A stretch of DNA of 58,077 nt from Clostridium psychrophilum (GCF_018861705.1 NZ_JAHLEC010000012.1:1-58077), one strand, 5' to 3'. Numbered from the stretch's first letter, positions 9,320-19,520 are shown. A program made the numbers and translations. Notes: generated by a model from the letters alone, not told the origin.

Positions 9320-10525
9320 TTAGCAATAATTTTTATTTATAAGTTTTATGGTGTCTCTTGCTATTACTAATTCTTCATTTGTTTGTATAACTAATATTTT
9401 AATTCTTGAATTATCTGTACTTATTTCTGCGTCTTTTCCTGTAACATTATTTTTAATATTATCTATAAAAGCCCCCAGAAATCCTAATCCATTGCATATC
9501 TTAGCTCTTGTTCGTGGAGAATTTTCACCAAGACCTGCCGTAAATATAATTCCATCTACTCCACCCATAGCCGCGCTATAAGCACCTATAAACGTTTTAA
9601 CTTTATAGCAGAATATATCAATTGCAAGTTGAGCTCTTTTATTTTTATCTTTCATTGCAGCTACTTCTACATCTCTAAAATCACTGCTTACACCTGAAAC
9701 TCCTAGAATACCTGATTTTCTATTCATTATATCACTTGCCTGCTCAATTGTTAAATTTAATTCTTTCATTATATAAGTTAATATCGCTGGATCTATACTT
9801 CCGCATCTAGTTCCCATAGCTACTCCTTCAAGTGGAGTAAAACCCATACTTGTTTCTACTGATTCACCATTTTTTATAGCACAAATACTTGCTCCATTTC
9901 CTAAATGACAAGTAATTAACTTTAATTTTTTTATGTCTTTGCCCATAATTTCCGCTGCTCTAGCTGACACAAATTCATGAGACATCCCATGAAATCCATA
10001 TTTTCTAATTCCAAGTTCTGTGTAAAGTTTATATGGGAGTGGGTATATATACGCAAATTCTGGCATTGTTTGATGAAAAGCGGTATCAAATACAGCAGCC
10101 ATTGTCGTATCTGGCATTAGTATGCTACAAGCATTAATTCCATCCATATTGGCAGGGTTATGAAGTGGTGCTAGTTTTACACATTCTTCTAACCCTTTCA
10201 TTACTTCTTCATTAATTATAACTGATTTTGCATATTTTTCTCCACCATGAACTACTCTATGTCCCACTGCACTTATTTCTGATAAATCTTTAATAATACC
10301 ATACTTCACATCTAAAAGTGCTTCAATTATTAATCTTATAGCATCTTTATGATCTTTTATTAACTCCTTGATAATATATTGTTTACCATTGACACTTTGA
10401 GTTAAGCTTGATCCATCTAATGCTATTCTTTCCACTAACCCTTGTGCTAACGATTCATCATTATCCATGTTTATTAACCTATACTTAAGTGATGAGCTCC
10501 CACAATTTATAACTAATACCTTCAT
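9320..10525 (-). CDS. ackA: Acetate kinase
   Basis: AckA makes ATP and acetate from acetyl phosphate and ADP, the energy-yielding last step of acetogenic fermentation in the cytoplasm. The 401-aa protein begins with [13 protein letters not shown] and contains [31 protein letters not shown] and [13 protein letters not shown], all family signatures. TGGAGGGATG precedes the start. In many clostridia the phosphotransacetylase gene pta lies directly upstream; here the upstream gene is the divergent tmcAL and no pta is in the window, so pta must be elsewhere or another enzyme supplies acetyl phosphate. Confidence 0.97.
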   Translation of the reverse strand: MKVLVINCGSSSLKYRLINMDNDESLAQGLVERIALDGSSLTQSVNGKQYIIKELIKDHKDAIRLIIEALLDVKYGIIKDLSEISAVGHRVVHGGEKYAKSVIINEEVMKGLEECVKLAPLHNPANMDGINACSILMPDTTMAAVFDTAFHQTMPEFAYIYPLPYKLYTELGIRKYGFHGMSHEFVSARAAEIMGKDIKKLKLITCHLGNGASICAIKNGESVETSMGFTPLEGVAMGTRCGSIDPAILTYIMKELNLTIEQASDIMNRKSGILGVSGVSSDFRDVEVAAMKDKNKRAQLAIDIFCYKVKTFIGAYSAAMGGVDGIIFTAGLGENSPRTRAKICNGLGFLGAFIDNIKNNVTGKDAEISTDNSRIKILVIQTNEELVIARDTIKLINKNYC

Positions 10526-10692
10526 TACATCCCTCCAAATCTATATATTTTTATTGTTTTTTGTTTTTTATTAAATATATATGCTTTTATTAGTTAACTC
10601 TATATTATATAATATATATAATATATGGTTAATTGGCACGTTTTAAAAAATTTATTAAACCATATTAATATAATCCTACACGAGGTGATTAA

Positions 10693-11916
10693 ATGAATAT
10701 AACTGGCATTATTGTTGAGTATAATCCACTACATAACGGTCATGTATATCATATTAATAAAACAAAAGAACTTACTAACTGTGATGTCTTAGTTGGTGTT
10801 ATGAGTGGTAATTTTGCTCAAAGGGGAATTCCATCTAGTATAGACAAATGGACGAAAACTAAAATGGCACTAGACAATGGGGTAGATTTAGTAATTGAGT
10901 TACCCACTGTTTACAGTGTATCCTCTGCAGAATTTTTTTCATATGGTGCTGTGAGTCTTCTTAATAGCCTAGGAATAATTGATAATATATGTTTTGGTAG
11001 TGAACATGGAAATATCGATAACATATATAACATTGCTAATATATTACTTAAAGAACCAATTGATTTTAAAACAAAATTAAAGAACTATTTATCTCTTGGC
11101 ATTGTTTACCCATTAGCAAGAGATAAAGCACTTAATGATTATATAAAAAATTCAAACATAAACATATCAGACCTTCCGTTAAGTGATTTTTTAAATTCCT
11201 CTAATAATATACTAGGTATAGAGTATTGTAAAAGTTTAATTAAATTAAATAGTTCTATTATGCCCTATACATTAAAAAGAAAAGGTGATTCTTATAACAA
11301 TAATCTTTTAAATAATGAATTTTCAAGTTCTACAGCTATAAGAAAATTTATGAAAGAAAATGGTTCTTTAACTAAACTTACTGATTATATCCCCATATCA
11401 GTATTAACTAATATCCAAAGCTTATATTCGAAAAATTGTAAATTTACAACTGAGGATGGTATGTTTCCATACATCAAATATAAATCTGCTACCTCCAAAA
11501 ACACTTTAGTAAATTTACCAGATGCATCTGAAGGGCTGGATAATAGGATCATTAAATGTTTACAAAACAATTTAAACTACAAAAACGCTTTAGATGATAT
11601 AAAGAGCAAACGGTATACTTATACCCGAATCAGTAGAATATTATGTCAATATTTTATAGGCTTTGATAATTTTAACACTGAAAAATTAAGATCATTGCCT
11701 TGTCCTTATGCAAGAGTTCTAGGCTTTAACTCAAATGGTAAGTCTATTCTAAAATCAATAAAATCAAACAGTAACATTCCGCTTTATACTAAACTCCCCA
11801 AAGAATGCACCGAGACTCTACAATTAGATTTGCAGTCTACAAAGGCTTACAGCATAATAAATAGCAATACCTCTTATAATAGCGATTATTTAATTTCTCC
11901 TATAATCATAGATTAA
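10693..11916 (+). CDS. tmcAL: tRNA(Met) cytidine acetate ligase
   Basis: TmcAL uses ATP and acetate to acetylate the wobble cytidine of elongator tRNA(Met). The 407-aa protein opens with GIIVEYNPLHNGHVYHI, holding the HxGH nucleotidyltransferase motif, and continues with VGVMSGNFAQRG. The ATG follows GAGGTGATTAA. It diverges from ackA across 167 A/T-rich bases; the pairing of an acetate-using tRNA enzyme with ackA is common in this group. A strong hairpin terminator follows. Confidence 0.93.
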   Translation: MNITGIIVEYNPLHNGHVYHINKTKELTNCDVLVGVMSGNFAQRGIPSSIDKWTKTKMALDNGVDLVIELPTVYSVSSAEFFSYGAVSLLNSLGIIDNICFGSEHGNIDNIYNIANILLKEPIDFKTKLKNYLSLGIVYPLARDKALNDYIKNSNINISDLPLSDFLNSSNNILGIEYCKSLIKLNSSIMPYTLKRKGDSYNNNLLNNEFSSSTAIRKFMKENGSLTKLTDYIPISVLTNIQSLYSKNCKFTTEDGMFPYIKYKSATSKNTLVNLPDASEGLDNRIIKCLQNNLNYKNALDDIKSKRYTYTRISRILCQYFIGFDNFNTEKLRSLPCPYARVLGFNSNGKSILKSIKSNSNIPLYTKLPKECTETLQLDLQSTKAYSIINSNTSYNSDYLISPIIID

Positions 11917-11920
11917 AAAT

Positions 11921-11982
<62 letters not shown>

Positions 11983-12059
11983 TTTTATTGTTTCGAATAC
12001 ATAAGTTTATGAAAATTAAAATATATTTAATATAGTAATACTTTTTAAGGGGGATAACA

Positions 12060-13247
12060 TTGAAATTGTTATTAACAATATCATTAATTTTTATAATATT
12101 ATTATTGTTTAAACTATTTAAAACATTAAAAATCAATCTATCTATAACATTAATTTGTTCTCTTATTATCATTCAAATAATATTAACACCAAATGTGTGC
12201 ATCAAATACACTATTTCAGGTACTAAATTATTTTCCAATGCAATATTCCCTTCACTTTTTCCGTTTTTAGTTATCATAAACATTATAATAAGCTATAATG
12301 GCATTCATATTTATTCTAAATTACTTGGGAATATAATTTGTAAGCCTTTAAAACTTACAAAAGAATGTAATTTTGCACTATTAGTTAGTGTCCTATGTGG
12401 TTATCCTTTAGGTGCACGCTACTCTTGTGATTTATATGAAAAAAACATAATTGATGTAAATACATGTGAAAGATTACTAAATATCGCATCTAATGCAAGC
12501 CCTTTATTTATTATAGGTTCAGTCGGCACATCCATGATGTTTAATAGCACAATTGGTTATATTCTATTACTATCTAATATTTTATCTTGTATAATTATGG
12601 GCTTTATTATTCCGTCAAAAAAATCTTCCTTTAAAATGAATTATAGAAGCAATAATATTGTTGATAAGAAACAAACAAATACAAACATCGGTAAAGTCTT
12701 AAAAATAAGCATTGAAGATGCAATAAAGAATTCCTTAAATATAGGTGGTTTTATCATTGTATTCTCTGTTATAACAGGAATGATTAAAGACAATGTCATA
12801 TTTCACATTGTCCTTAGTAAATTAGCTTTAATTATAGGATGTTCTAGTAATTTTATAGAAGGTATATTACTCGGAATGCTTGAGATGACTAATGGATGTT
12901 ATTTAATATCCTCTAGTAATTCTGATCTTTATGTAACACTTCCAGTTTTAAGTTTTCTAATTGCATTTAGCGGTTTATCTATTATTTCACAAGTTTATAG
13001 CTATACTTATAAATATAATTTTTCTTTAAAAAAATATATTGCCCGAAAGTTTATTCAAGCCATAATTTCTTCAATTATAACCATAATTTTATATTTTGTT
13101 TTTTTACATACCTCATCTGTTTTTGCTTTTAATAATATTAGTATATATAAAAGCAGTAATTTATACTTAATAATATTAATAATATTATTTATTCCATTTA
13201 TTCCATTAATTTTAACAAATATAATTAAATTATTTCATACCTCTTAG
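12060..13247 (+). CDS. ylbJ: Sporulation integral membrane protein YlbJ
   Basis: YlbJ is a mother-cell (sigma-E) membrane protein needed for spore cortex formation in Bacillus. This 395-aa protein is highly hydrophobic, with about eight to ten predicted membrane spans and the nucleoside-transporter-like gate segments of the family (SNAIFPSLFPFLVI, LCGYPLGARYS, GILLGMLEMTNGCYL). The start is TTG, preceded by AAGGGGG. The last 18 bases overlap convergently with the coiled-coil gene. No clear sigma-E promoter could be called in the short upstream gap. Confidence 0.88.
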   Translation: MKLLLTISLIFIILLLFKLFKTLKINLSITLICSLIIIQIILTPNVCIKYTISGTKLFSNAIFPSLFPFLVIINIIISYNGIHIYSKLLGNIICKPLKLTKECNFALLVSVLCGYPLGARYSCDLYEKNIIDVNTCERLLNIASNASPLFIIGSVGTSMMFNSTIGYILLLSNILSCIIMGFIIPSKKSSFKMNYRSNNIVDKKQTNTNIGKVLKISIEDAIKNSLNIGGFIIVFSVITGMIKDNVIFHIVLSKLALIIGCSSNFIEGILLGMLEMTNGCYLISSSNSDLYVTLPVLSFLIAFSGLSIISQVYSYTYKYNFSLKKYIARKFIQAIISSIITIILYFVFLHTSSVFAFNNISIYKSSNLYLIILIILFIPFIPLILTNIIKLFHTS

Positions 13248-13754
13248 TTCCTTAACATTTTCTCTAATTGAAGTTGTAGTATCCGTAACTTCCCCTTGCA
13301 AAGATATTAGGAAATCTTGTACATCGCCTTTAATTTTATGAATCATTTTTTGACCTTTTAGTTCAATTTCTTTATCTAATTGGGACAATATTTCATCTGC
13401 ATAGTCTTTTGCCCCAAGTCTCATTATTTTAGCATCTCTTTGAGCTGAAGCAACGATTTCTTCAGAACGTGTTTGTGCCTCTTTAACTAAGTCTTGCTTT
13501 TCAACTCTTCTTCTTATTTTATCTATGGTTTCTTCTTCAAAATTTTTAGCTTGTCTTTTTGCGTCAACTAAAATTCTCTCTTTTTCATCGCAAATCCACT
13601 GTGCTTTCTTGAACTCATCTGGCAAGTGATTCATAATTTGATCAATTACATCTAATATTTCTTTTTTATTTATAACTATCTTGCCTGTAACAGGTATTTT
13701 AGATGAGCTCTCAACAATCCCTTGAAGGTATTCTAAAAGCTTTATAACATCCAT
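13230..13754 (-). CDS. Coiled-coil ATP-synthase-E/G-like protein
   Basis: The 174-aa protein is soluble and largely helical with heptad-like charged stretches (residues 55-150), resembling V-type ATPase subunit E/G or F-type b subunits; databases usually name such clostridial proteins just ATPase. It lacks a P-loop and has no membrane span, so it is not an ATPase by itself. It lies 11 bases after coaD in a coaD-rsmD-recG run, the same neighbourhood seen in other clostridia. DivIVA-like or scaffold functions are possible but unproven. Confidence 0.75.
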   Translation of the reverse strand: MDVIKLLEYLQGIVESSSKIPVTGKIVINKKEILDVIDQIMNHLPDEFKKAQWICDEKERILVDAKRQAKNFEEETIDKIRRRVEKQDLVKEAQTRSEEIVASAQRDAKIMRLGAKDYADEILSQLDKEIELKGQKMIHKIKGDVQDFLISLQGEVTDTTTSIRENVKELRGMK

Positions 13755-13765
13755 ATTTCACACCC

Positions 13766-14248
13766 CTATTTTGAATTAATTTTTCTAATAATATCTGGTA
13801 TAATTTGTTCAGGTACCAATCCTTTAATACATCCGCCAAGCATTGCTACTTGTTTAACCGAAGAAGAACTTAGATAACAATATTTTGCCTTTGTCATCAT
13901 AAATACAGTTTCCTTACTTGGATCCAACTTGTTATTTAGTGATGCCATTTGAAATTCATATTCAAAATCTGAAATACTTCTAAGTCCTTTTAAAATTACC
14001 CCCGCACCCTCTTTATTCATTAATTCAATAAGTAAGCCACTAAATTTTTTTACGCGTACATTGGGTAAATTTTTAACCACATTCTTTATTTGTTCTACTC
14101 TTTCATCTACAGTAAATAGAGATACCTTTTCTGGATTAACAAGTACTCCTACGATTAATTCCTCAAAAACTTTAGAGGTCCTCTTTATTATATCTAAATG
14201 TCCATTTGTTATTGGATCAAAACTTCCAGGGAAAATTGCCTTTTTCAT
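13766..14248 (-). CDS. coaD: Phosphopantetheine adenylyltransferase
   Basis: CoaD transfers AMP to 4'-phosphopantetheine, the fourth step of coenzyme A synthesis. The 160-aa protein begins [20 protein letters not shown], with the TxGH nucleotidyltransferase motif, and has the conserved [11 protein letters not shown] and [11 protein letters not shown] segments. I chose the ATG at 14248, preceded by GGAGGAATAAC, rather than an in-frame start 19 codons upstream, because it gives the normal family length and N-terminus. Another CoA gene, coaBC, is further along in this window. Confidence 0.96.
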   Translation of the reverse strand: MKKAIFPGSFDPITNGHLDIIKRTSKVFEELIVGVLVNPEKVSLFTVDERVEQIKNVVKNLPNVRVKKFSGLLIELMNKEGAGVILKGLRSISDFEYEFQMASLNNKLDPSKETVFMMTKAKYCYLSSSSVKQVAMLGGCIKGLVPEQIIPDIIRKINSK

Positions 14249-14315
14249 GTTATTCCTCCATGTTTTTCTGTGGGGTAAATAACAACTATAATTGCTATTT
14301 ACCATGTATTTTATT

Positions 14316-14352
14316 TGGTGTAGCTAATAATGTTTAATTATTAGCTACACCA
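14316..14352. repeat. 16-bp hairpin overlapping the end of rsmD
   Basis: Perfect 16-base arms (14316-14331 and 14337-14352) enclose 5 bases. The rsmD stop codon lies in the loop and the last rsmD codons form one arm. No U run follows on either strand, so it is not a standard intrinsic terminator; it may protect the 3' end or moderate readthrough into coaD. Confidence 0.75.
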
Positions 14353-14897
14353 AATTCATAAAACAATACAGTTGTATTACCATATTTCCTTGAATCTGAA
14401 AGATGAATAATACTATTTCCTTTATATATTTCTTCACTAGAATCTATTTTGCAAACAATAATTCCATCTTTGCTTAAAAGATTATTGCTGGCAATAATTT
14501 CAATAGCAGGTGGAATCATATCTTTAGCATATGGTGGGTCTATAAAAATTATATCAAACACAATTCCTTCATTCGCAAACTGCTCCATATATTTGTATGT
14601 ATCACCTTTTAAGCATTTACATTTTTTATTAAATTTTAGATTATCTACATTTTTTTGTAGCATTTCAAAAGTAGTATCACCCATATCAATTAAATAGCAC
14701 ATAGAAGCACCCCTGCTTGCTGCCTCAAGGCCTAAGCTTCCAGTACCTGAGAACATATCTACTACTACTGCATTACGTGTTCTATTCTGAATTATATTAA
14801 ATATTGATTCTTTAATTCTATCCAATGTAGGTCTTGTTCCCATACCTACAGGTGACAATATCTTTCTACCTCTTGCATTTCCTGCAATAATTCTCAT
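14334..14897 (-). CDS. rsmD: 16S rRNA (guanine966-N2)-methyltransferase
   Basis: RsmD methylates G966 of 16S rRNA using S-adenosylmethionine. The 187-aa protein starts MRIIAGNARGRKIL and has the SAM-binding VDMFSGTGSLGLEAASRGA and the catalytic motif IIFIDPPYAK (DPPY). The ATG at 14897 has TGGAGGAATATA upstream and matches the family N-terminus; a longer frame begins 15 codons earlier. It is followed by coaD, a very common pairing in bacteria. Confidence 0.95.
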   Translation of the reverse strand: MRIIAGNARGRKILSPVGMGTRPTLDRIKESIFNIIQNRTRNAVVVDMFSGTGSLGLEAASRGASMCYLIDMGDTTFEMLQKNVDNLKFNKKCKCLKGDTYKYMEQFANEGIVFDIIFIDPPYAKDMIPPAIEIIASNNLLSKDGIIVCKIDSSEEIYKGNSIIHLSDSRKYGNTTVLFYEFGVANN

Positions 14898-14974
14898 ATG
14901 TATATTCCTCCATTTAAGCAAGTTTCGATAATATTTTAACATAAATATATAATTTATACAAAGAAATTTTGCTC

Positions 14975-17020
14975 TTAATTAAAACAAATATAGCTAGAAC
15001 TTTTCTCTATTTTTTCTATTATTTCATCCTTTAGTCTCATGTCTTCTATATTATCACTTTGTATTAATTGTTTTGCTTCTTTATTTGCAAGTTTTAAAAT
15101 ATCAATATCTTCAATTACATCTGCTAAAATTAGACCTGATTCACCATGCTGTTTTATGCCAAATAATTCTCCTGCACCTCTTGTTTTTAAATCTTCTTCA
15201 GCAATGTAAAACCCATCATTACTTTTTATAAGTACTTCTAATCTTCTTCTAACTATTTTATTTTTAATATTAGCTAGCAATATACAATAGGACTTATACT
15301 GTCCTCTTCCTACTCTTCCCCTAAGCTGATGTAGTTGCGCAAGTCCAAACCTTTCTGAGTTTTCTATTATCATAACAGTTGCATTTGGTACATTTACTCC
15401 AACTTCAATTACTGTAGTTGATATTAATGCTTTAATCTCACCAGATTTAAACTTATCCATAATTTCATTTTTAAGTTTGCTAGGCATCTTACCATATATC
15501 ATTCCTATTTCAATAAATTTAAATTGTCCTTTTTTTAACTTCTCATAAAGCATCTCTACAGAACTTAACTTCATTTCTTCATTTTCAACAACAAGTGGAC
15601 AAACAATGTATACCTGTCGTCCCTTCATAATTTCTTTTATTGCAAACTCATAAACCTTTGAGCTAGAACCCATGCTTTCGTATGATGTGTCAATTTTTTG
15701 CCTACCTGGTGGTAATTCATCTATTATAGATACATCTAAATCACCATACAAATATAAAGATAGTGTTCTTGGAATTGGAGTTGCTGTCATTACAAGAATA
15801 TCAATGTTTTTGCCTTTATTAGAAAATCTATTTCTTTGTGATACTCCAAATCGATGTTGCTCATCAGTAACAATCATTCCTAGGTTATTAAATTCTACAT
15901 TATCTTCAATAAGCGCATGGGTTCCAACAACAATATCAATAACTCCATTTTTTAACTCCTGTTTGATTAATTGTTTGTTCTTAGGTGTTGTACTCCCACT
16001 TAATATTTGTATATTTAATGAAAAATTTTTTAATACATTTTGAATTTCTTCGTAATGCTGCTTTGCTAAAATTTCAGTTGGTGCCATTAGCGCTGCTTGA
16101 TACCCATTTTTAACAACATTAAACATAGTAATTATAGCGACTATAGTTTTACCGCTTCCAACATCACCTTGAAGCAATCGATTCATAGCTTTGTCTCTCT
16201 TTTGATCTATTAAAATTTCCCTTACAACTTTACTTTGTGCCTTTGTAAGCTCAAACGGAAGTTGCTGCTTTAATACTATAAGTTCCGGAGCTATTTTAAA
16301 TTGGATACCAGCATTATGATCTTTCATAAACTCTTTTAGCATTAATATTTTCAATGAATACGTAAATAGCTCCTGAAATTTAAGTCTTTTTTTTGATTTA
16401 TTAAGAAGCTCTATATTTTTAGGACTATGTATATTATGTGTAGCATCGCTTAAAGAACAAAAACAATATTTTTTCACAATCCATTCAGGTAAATTGTCTA
16501 CTATTTCAATATTACAGAGGACATCCGAAATTATTTTATTAAAAAAATTATTTGTAACATTCTTTTTAATAGGGTACTTAGCAATAATTTTGTTAGTGTC
16601 CATTGATGTATTCTTTACTATTTTAGGATTCATAATTGTTATTTCGTTCTTAAATATATTAACCTTACCTGTAATAATATATTTACTCGATATTTTAAAA
16701 CTATTTTTTGCATACATTTGATTAAACCATTTGCCTTTAAATTTATTATCACCTTGGCAAAAAACTATAGTAGAAAGTGTTTTATTATTTTTTAATCTAA
16801 TATCTCTTAGTATATTTAAAACAGAGCATTCTACAATAACTTTTTCACCGTCCATGCACTCGAGAACGCTTTTGTGAACAGATATATTTTCATAATCTCG
16901 AGGAAAGTATAATAGTAAATCTAACACATTAAAAATACCACATTTATTCAAGTTCTCTGCCATTTTAGGCCCAACACCCTTTATATATTTAATATCACTA
17001 TAAGTATTCACTAATACCAC
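14975..17020 (-). CDS. recG: ATP-dependent DNA helicase RecG
   Basis: RecG remodels stalled replication forks and Holliday junctions. The 681-aa protein has the N-terminal wedge/OB domain, then helicase motifs: LLQGDVGSGKTIVA (Walker A), VTDEQHRFG (DEQH box), MTATPIPRTL, VYIVCPLV, STTVIEVGVNVPNA and QLHQLRGRVGRG. Length is normal. It follows the kinase gene yloV after a terminator and precedes rsmD by 32 bases, as in other Firmicutes. Confidence 0.97.
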   Translation of the reverse strand: MVLVNTYSDIKYIKGVGPKMAENLNKCGIFNVLDLLLYFPRDYENISVHKSVLECMDGEKVIVECSVLNILRDIRLKNNKTLSTIVFCQGDNKFKGKWFNQMYAKNSFKISSKYIITGKVNIFKNEITIMNPKIVKNTSMDTNKIIAKYPIKKNVTNNFFNKIISDVLCNIEIVDNLPEWIVKKYCFCSLSDATHNIHSPKNIELLNKSKKRLKFQELFTYSLKILMLKEFMKDHNAGIQFKIAPELIVLKQQLPFELTKAQSKVVREILIDQKRDKAMNRLLQGDVGSGKTIVAIITMFNVVKNGYQAALMAPTEILAKQHYEEIQNVLKNFSLNIQILSGSTTPKNKQLIKQELKNGVIDIVVGTHALIEDNVEFNNLGMIVTDEQHRFGVSQRNRFSNKGKNIDILVMTATPIPRTLSLYLYGDLDVSIIDELPPGRQKIDTSYESMGSSSKVYEFAIKEIMKGRQVYIVCPLVVENEEMKLSSVEMLYEKLKKGQFKFIEIGMIYGKMPSKLKNEIMDKFKSGEIKALISTTVIEVGVNVPNATVMIIENSERFGLAQLHQLRGRVGRGQYKSYCILLANIKNKIVRRRLEVLIKSNDGFYIAEEDLKTRGAGELFGIKQHGESGLILADVIEDIDILKLANKEAKQLIQSDNIEDMRLKDEIIEKIEKSSSYICFN

Positions 17021-17067
17021 TCCAAGAAAAAAAATTTAACAATATTTATGCTCATTATTAAGATATA

Positions 17068-17090
17068 AGAAAAAAAGCCCTAAGGCTTTT
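17068..17090 (-). terminator. Intrinsic terminator after yloV
   Basis: A 7-bp stem with a CTAA-type loop (17073-17079 with 17084-17090) overlaps the yloV stop and is followed on the minus strand by a U run. It separates yloU-yloV from recG. Confidence 0.8.
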
Positions 17091-18732
17091 ATTCAACTGA
17101 AGCAATAAAATAATATAATGGTTGTTTTCCATTATAATGTTGAATGTCTATATCCGGATACTTCTGTTCTAAAGTAGAAATAAGCTCTTCTACCTTACTT
17201 GAAACACAATCTTCACCATAGAAAATTGTAATGAGTTCACTATCTTTTTTTACCATACTCTCAATAATGTTTTCACAAACTCTATAAATGTCTGTTCCAA
17301 CTTCTTTAATTTCTTGTTCAACTAAACCTAGTATATTCCCCTCTTTTATTGCCTTACCATTAAATTCTGTATCTTTAACAGCAAAAGTAACAGAAGCAGT
17401 TGCAACATTCTTAATTGCCTCTGTTAATATATTCTGATTTTTTTCTACACTCACATCAGCATTAAACATTGTTACTGCAGTTATACCTTGTGGAATAGTT
17501 TTAGATGGTATAACAATTACATTTTTTTCTGACAACTCAACCGCTTGCTGTGCTGCCATAAGTATATTTTTATTATTAGGTAGTATAAATATGTTTTCAG
17601 CATTAATATTATTGATACTATCTAATATGTCTTGTGTACTTGGGTTCATGCTTTGACCACCCTCAATTACAACATCCACACCTAAATCCTCAAAAATATT
17701 TTTAATGCCTTCTCCAAGTGCAACAGATATAAATCCATATTTTTTACTTTCAATAATATCTTTTTTTACTGGCTTCTCAGTTTCTTCATCTGTTATACCT
17801 AATAAATTTTTATGTTGTTCTTTCATATTTTCGATTTTAACTTTAAACAGTTCACCTAGCGTTATTGCTTTTGAAAGAATTATTCCCGGATCATTTGTGT
17901 GTATATGAATTTTCAGGAACTCATCTTGCACAACTACAACCATTGAGTCTCCATACTTTTCTAAATATTTTTTTAATTTATTAATATCAACATTTCTAGC
18001 AACAACTAATAGTTCAGTACAATATGCAAATTTTATGTCTACAGGTGTATCTGAAATTGTAGATGATATCACATCTGATTTACTACCTTTATTCTCTGAC
18101 TTATTAATTATAGCTTCCATGTTATTGTTTAAAGCTTCGTACATTCCCTTAAATAATATTACAAGTCCCATTCCACCGGCATCAACTACTTTAGCTTCTT
18201 TTAATGCTGGAAGCATATCAGGAGTCTTACTAAGCATAATTTCACTATACTTACAAACATCCTGCATAAGTTCAACTACATTTATCGCTTCACTTTTTAC
18301 TGCACTATCACCAGCCACTTTAATAATAGTTAAAATAGTACCTTCAGTAGGTCTCATAACTGCCTTATATGCAAATTTTGCACCTTCTAAAATGCTTTTA
18401 GCAAATTCTTCGGATGTAGCTTCTGTTTTGCCTTCTAGTCCCTTTGCAATGCCTCTAAATATTTGTGATAGTATTACGCCCGAATTACCTCTTGCGCCCA
18501 TTAGCGCGCCTCTAGCTAGTTTTTGTGCTATCTCAGCAATTGATTCTGTTTCCGTATTATCAATTTCTTGTACAGCTGCCTTAAATGTCATTGACATATT
18601 AGTTCCTGTATCTCCATCTGGAACAGGAAATACATTTAGTGAATTTACATATTCTTTTTTGTCCTCTAATCTATTTGATGCATTTATTACCATATTACGA
18701 AAATGTTTACCATTAATTTTTAAGTATTCCAC
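17089..18732 (-). CDS. DAK-domain fatty acid kinase catalytic subunit (FakA/YloV family)
   Basis: This family phosphorylates fatty acids held by a DegV/FakB partner and feeds them to PlsX/PlsY. The 547-aa protein has the N-terminal DhaK-L-like nucleotide domain with NVFPVPDGDTGTNMSMT and GARGNSGVILSQIFRG, a middle domain, and the C-terminal DegV-like EDD-type region (VVIEGGQSMNPSTQDIL, FILPNNKN). Length matches the family. It starts 13 bases after the Asp23-family gene, the conserved yloU-yloV pair. No FakB is in the window. Confidence 0.9.
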   Translation of the reverse strand: MEYLKINGKHFRNMVINASNRLEDKKEYVNSLNVFPVPDGDTGTNMSMTFKAAVQEIDNTETESIAEIAQKLARGALMGARGNSGVILSQIFRGIAKGLEGKTEATSEEFAKSILEGAKFAYKAVMRPTEGTILTIIKVAGDSAVKSEAINVVELMQDVCKYSEIMLSKTPDMLPALKEAKVVDAGGMGLVILFKGMYEALNNNMEAIINKSENKGSKSDVISSTISDTPVDIKFAYCTELLVVARNVDINKLKKYLEKYGDSMVVVVQDEFLKIHIHTNDPGIILSKAITLGELFKVKIENMKEQHKNLLGITDEETEKPVKKDIIESKKYGFISVALGEGIKNIFEDLGVDVVIEGGQSMNPSTQDILDSINNINAENIFILPNNKNILMAAQQAVELSEKNVIVIPSKTIPQGITAVTMFNADVSVEKNQNILTEAIKNVATASVTFAVKDTEFNGKAIKEGNILGLVEQEIKEVGTDIYRVCENIIESMVKKDSELITIFYGEDCVSSKVEELISTLEQKYPDIDIQHYNGKQPLYYFIASVE

Positions 18733-18745
18733 TGCCTATGCCTCC

Positions 18746-19096
18746 TTAAACCCTTACCCCTTGGACGTTTACCGTTATTGTCGCAACTTTTAGTCCTGTG
18801 TAATTTTCAACATTATACCTTATTTTTTGAATTATATTATTTGCTATTATAGATATCTTTGTTCCATACTCAACAATAATATACAACTCAATATATAATT
18901 TATTTTCCTTTGAATTAATTCTAACCCCTTTATTTAATCCATCATTCTTAATTAATTGCCAAAATCCATCCTTAGCATCTTTTAATGCCATGCCCACAAC
19001 CCCATAACACTCCGTTGTAGAAATGCCAACTATGTTGGCTAGTGCTTCCTCTGAATAATATATTGTACCATTCTCGGTTGTAATCTTACCCTTCAT
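18746..19096 (-). CDS. yloU: Asp23/Gls24 family envelope stress protein
   Basis: Asp23-family proteins are small cytoplasmic, membrane-associated proteins linked to envelope stress. The 116-aa protein begins MKGKITTENGTIYYSEEALANIVG and carries the conserved ECYGVVGMA motif and the typical beta-alpha repeat ending in VATITVNVQGVRV. It has AAGGAGGAATTATA upstream and is the first gene of the yloU-yloV pair. It diverges from rpmB across about 220 A/T-rich bases. Confidence 0.92.
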   Translation of the reverse strand: MKGKITTENGTIYYSEEALANIVGISTTECYGVVGMALKDAKDGFWQLIKNDGLNKGVRINSKENKLYIELYIIVEYGTKISIIANNIIQKIRYNVENYTGLKVATITVNVQGVRV

Positions 19097-19228
19097 TATA
19101 ATTCCTCCTTATAATGCTATATAGATTATTTTATATTATATCACTAATTTATTCAACAAAATTTAATATATATATTCAATAAATTTTAATATATAATTAC
19201 TTTAGTTGCTAATAATCATGCAATTAAC

Positions 19229-19258
19229 TTGCAAGAGTAGTCGTATGTATGTTACAAT
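19229..19258 (+). promoter_or_regulatory. Promoter for rpmB
   Basis: TTGCAA (19229-19234) and TACAAT (19253-19258) are 18 bases apart, giving a plausible housekeeping promoter with a leader of about 50 bases before rpmB. Confidence 0.65.
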
Positions 19259-19315
19259 TATGCGTGTTTCAATTGAGAAGATTTTTTTCTTCATAGTATT
19301 AAGGAGGTGTTTTCA

Positions 19316-19507
19316 TTGTCAAGAAAATGCGAAATATGCAATAAAGGTGTTATAGCTGGTAGTCAGTATAGTCACTCTCACCGTGAATCAAAAAGAAAAT
19401 GGGCTCCAAATATTCAAAAAGTTAAAGCTATAGTTAACGGAACGCCTAAATCTATACATGTATGTACTAGATGTCTTCGTTCAGGTAAAGTACAACGTGC
19501 TATATAG
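19316..19507 (+). CDS. rpmB: 50S ribosomal protein L28
   Basis: L28 is a large-subunit ribosomal protein. The 63-aa protein begins (M)SRKCEICNKG and has a second pair CTRC, so it is the zinc-binding form. The TTG at 19316 is chosen because AAGGAGGTG lies six bases before it and the product then starts as L28 does; an in-frame GTG three codons earlier overlaps the ribosome site. It stands alone on the plus strand between yloU and spoVM, as in Bacillus. Confidence 0.96.
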   Translation: MSRKCEICNKGVIAGSQYSHSHRESKRKWAPNIQKVKAIVNGTPKSIHVCTRCLRSGKVQRAI

Positions 19508-19520
19508 TTAAGAAATAAAG

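Noticed and set aside
10615-10660. A sigma-54 promoter suggested by TTGGCAC upstream of tmcAL
   Set aside because: The matching -12 element (TTGC at the right distance) is missing and no enhancer-binding regulator is nearby.
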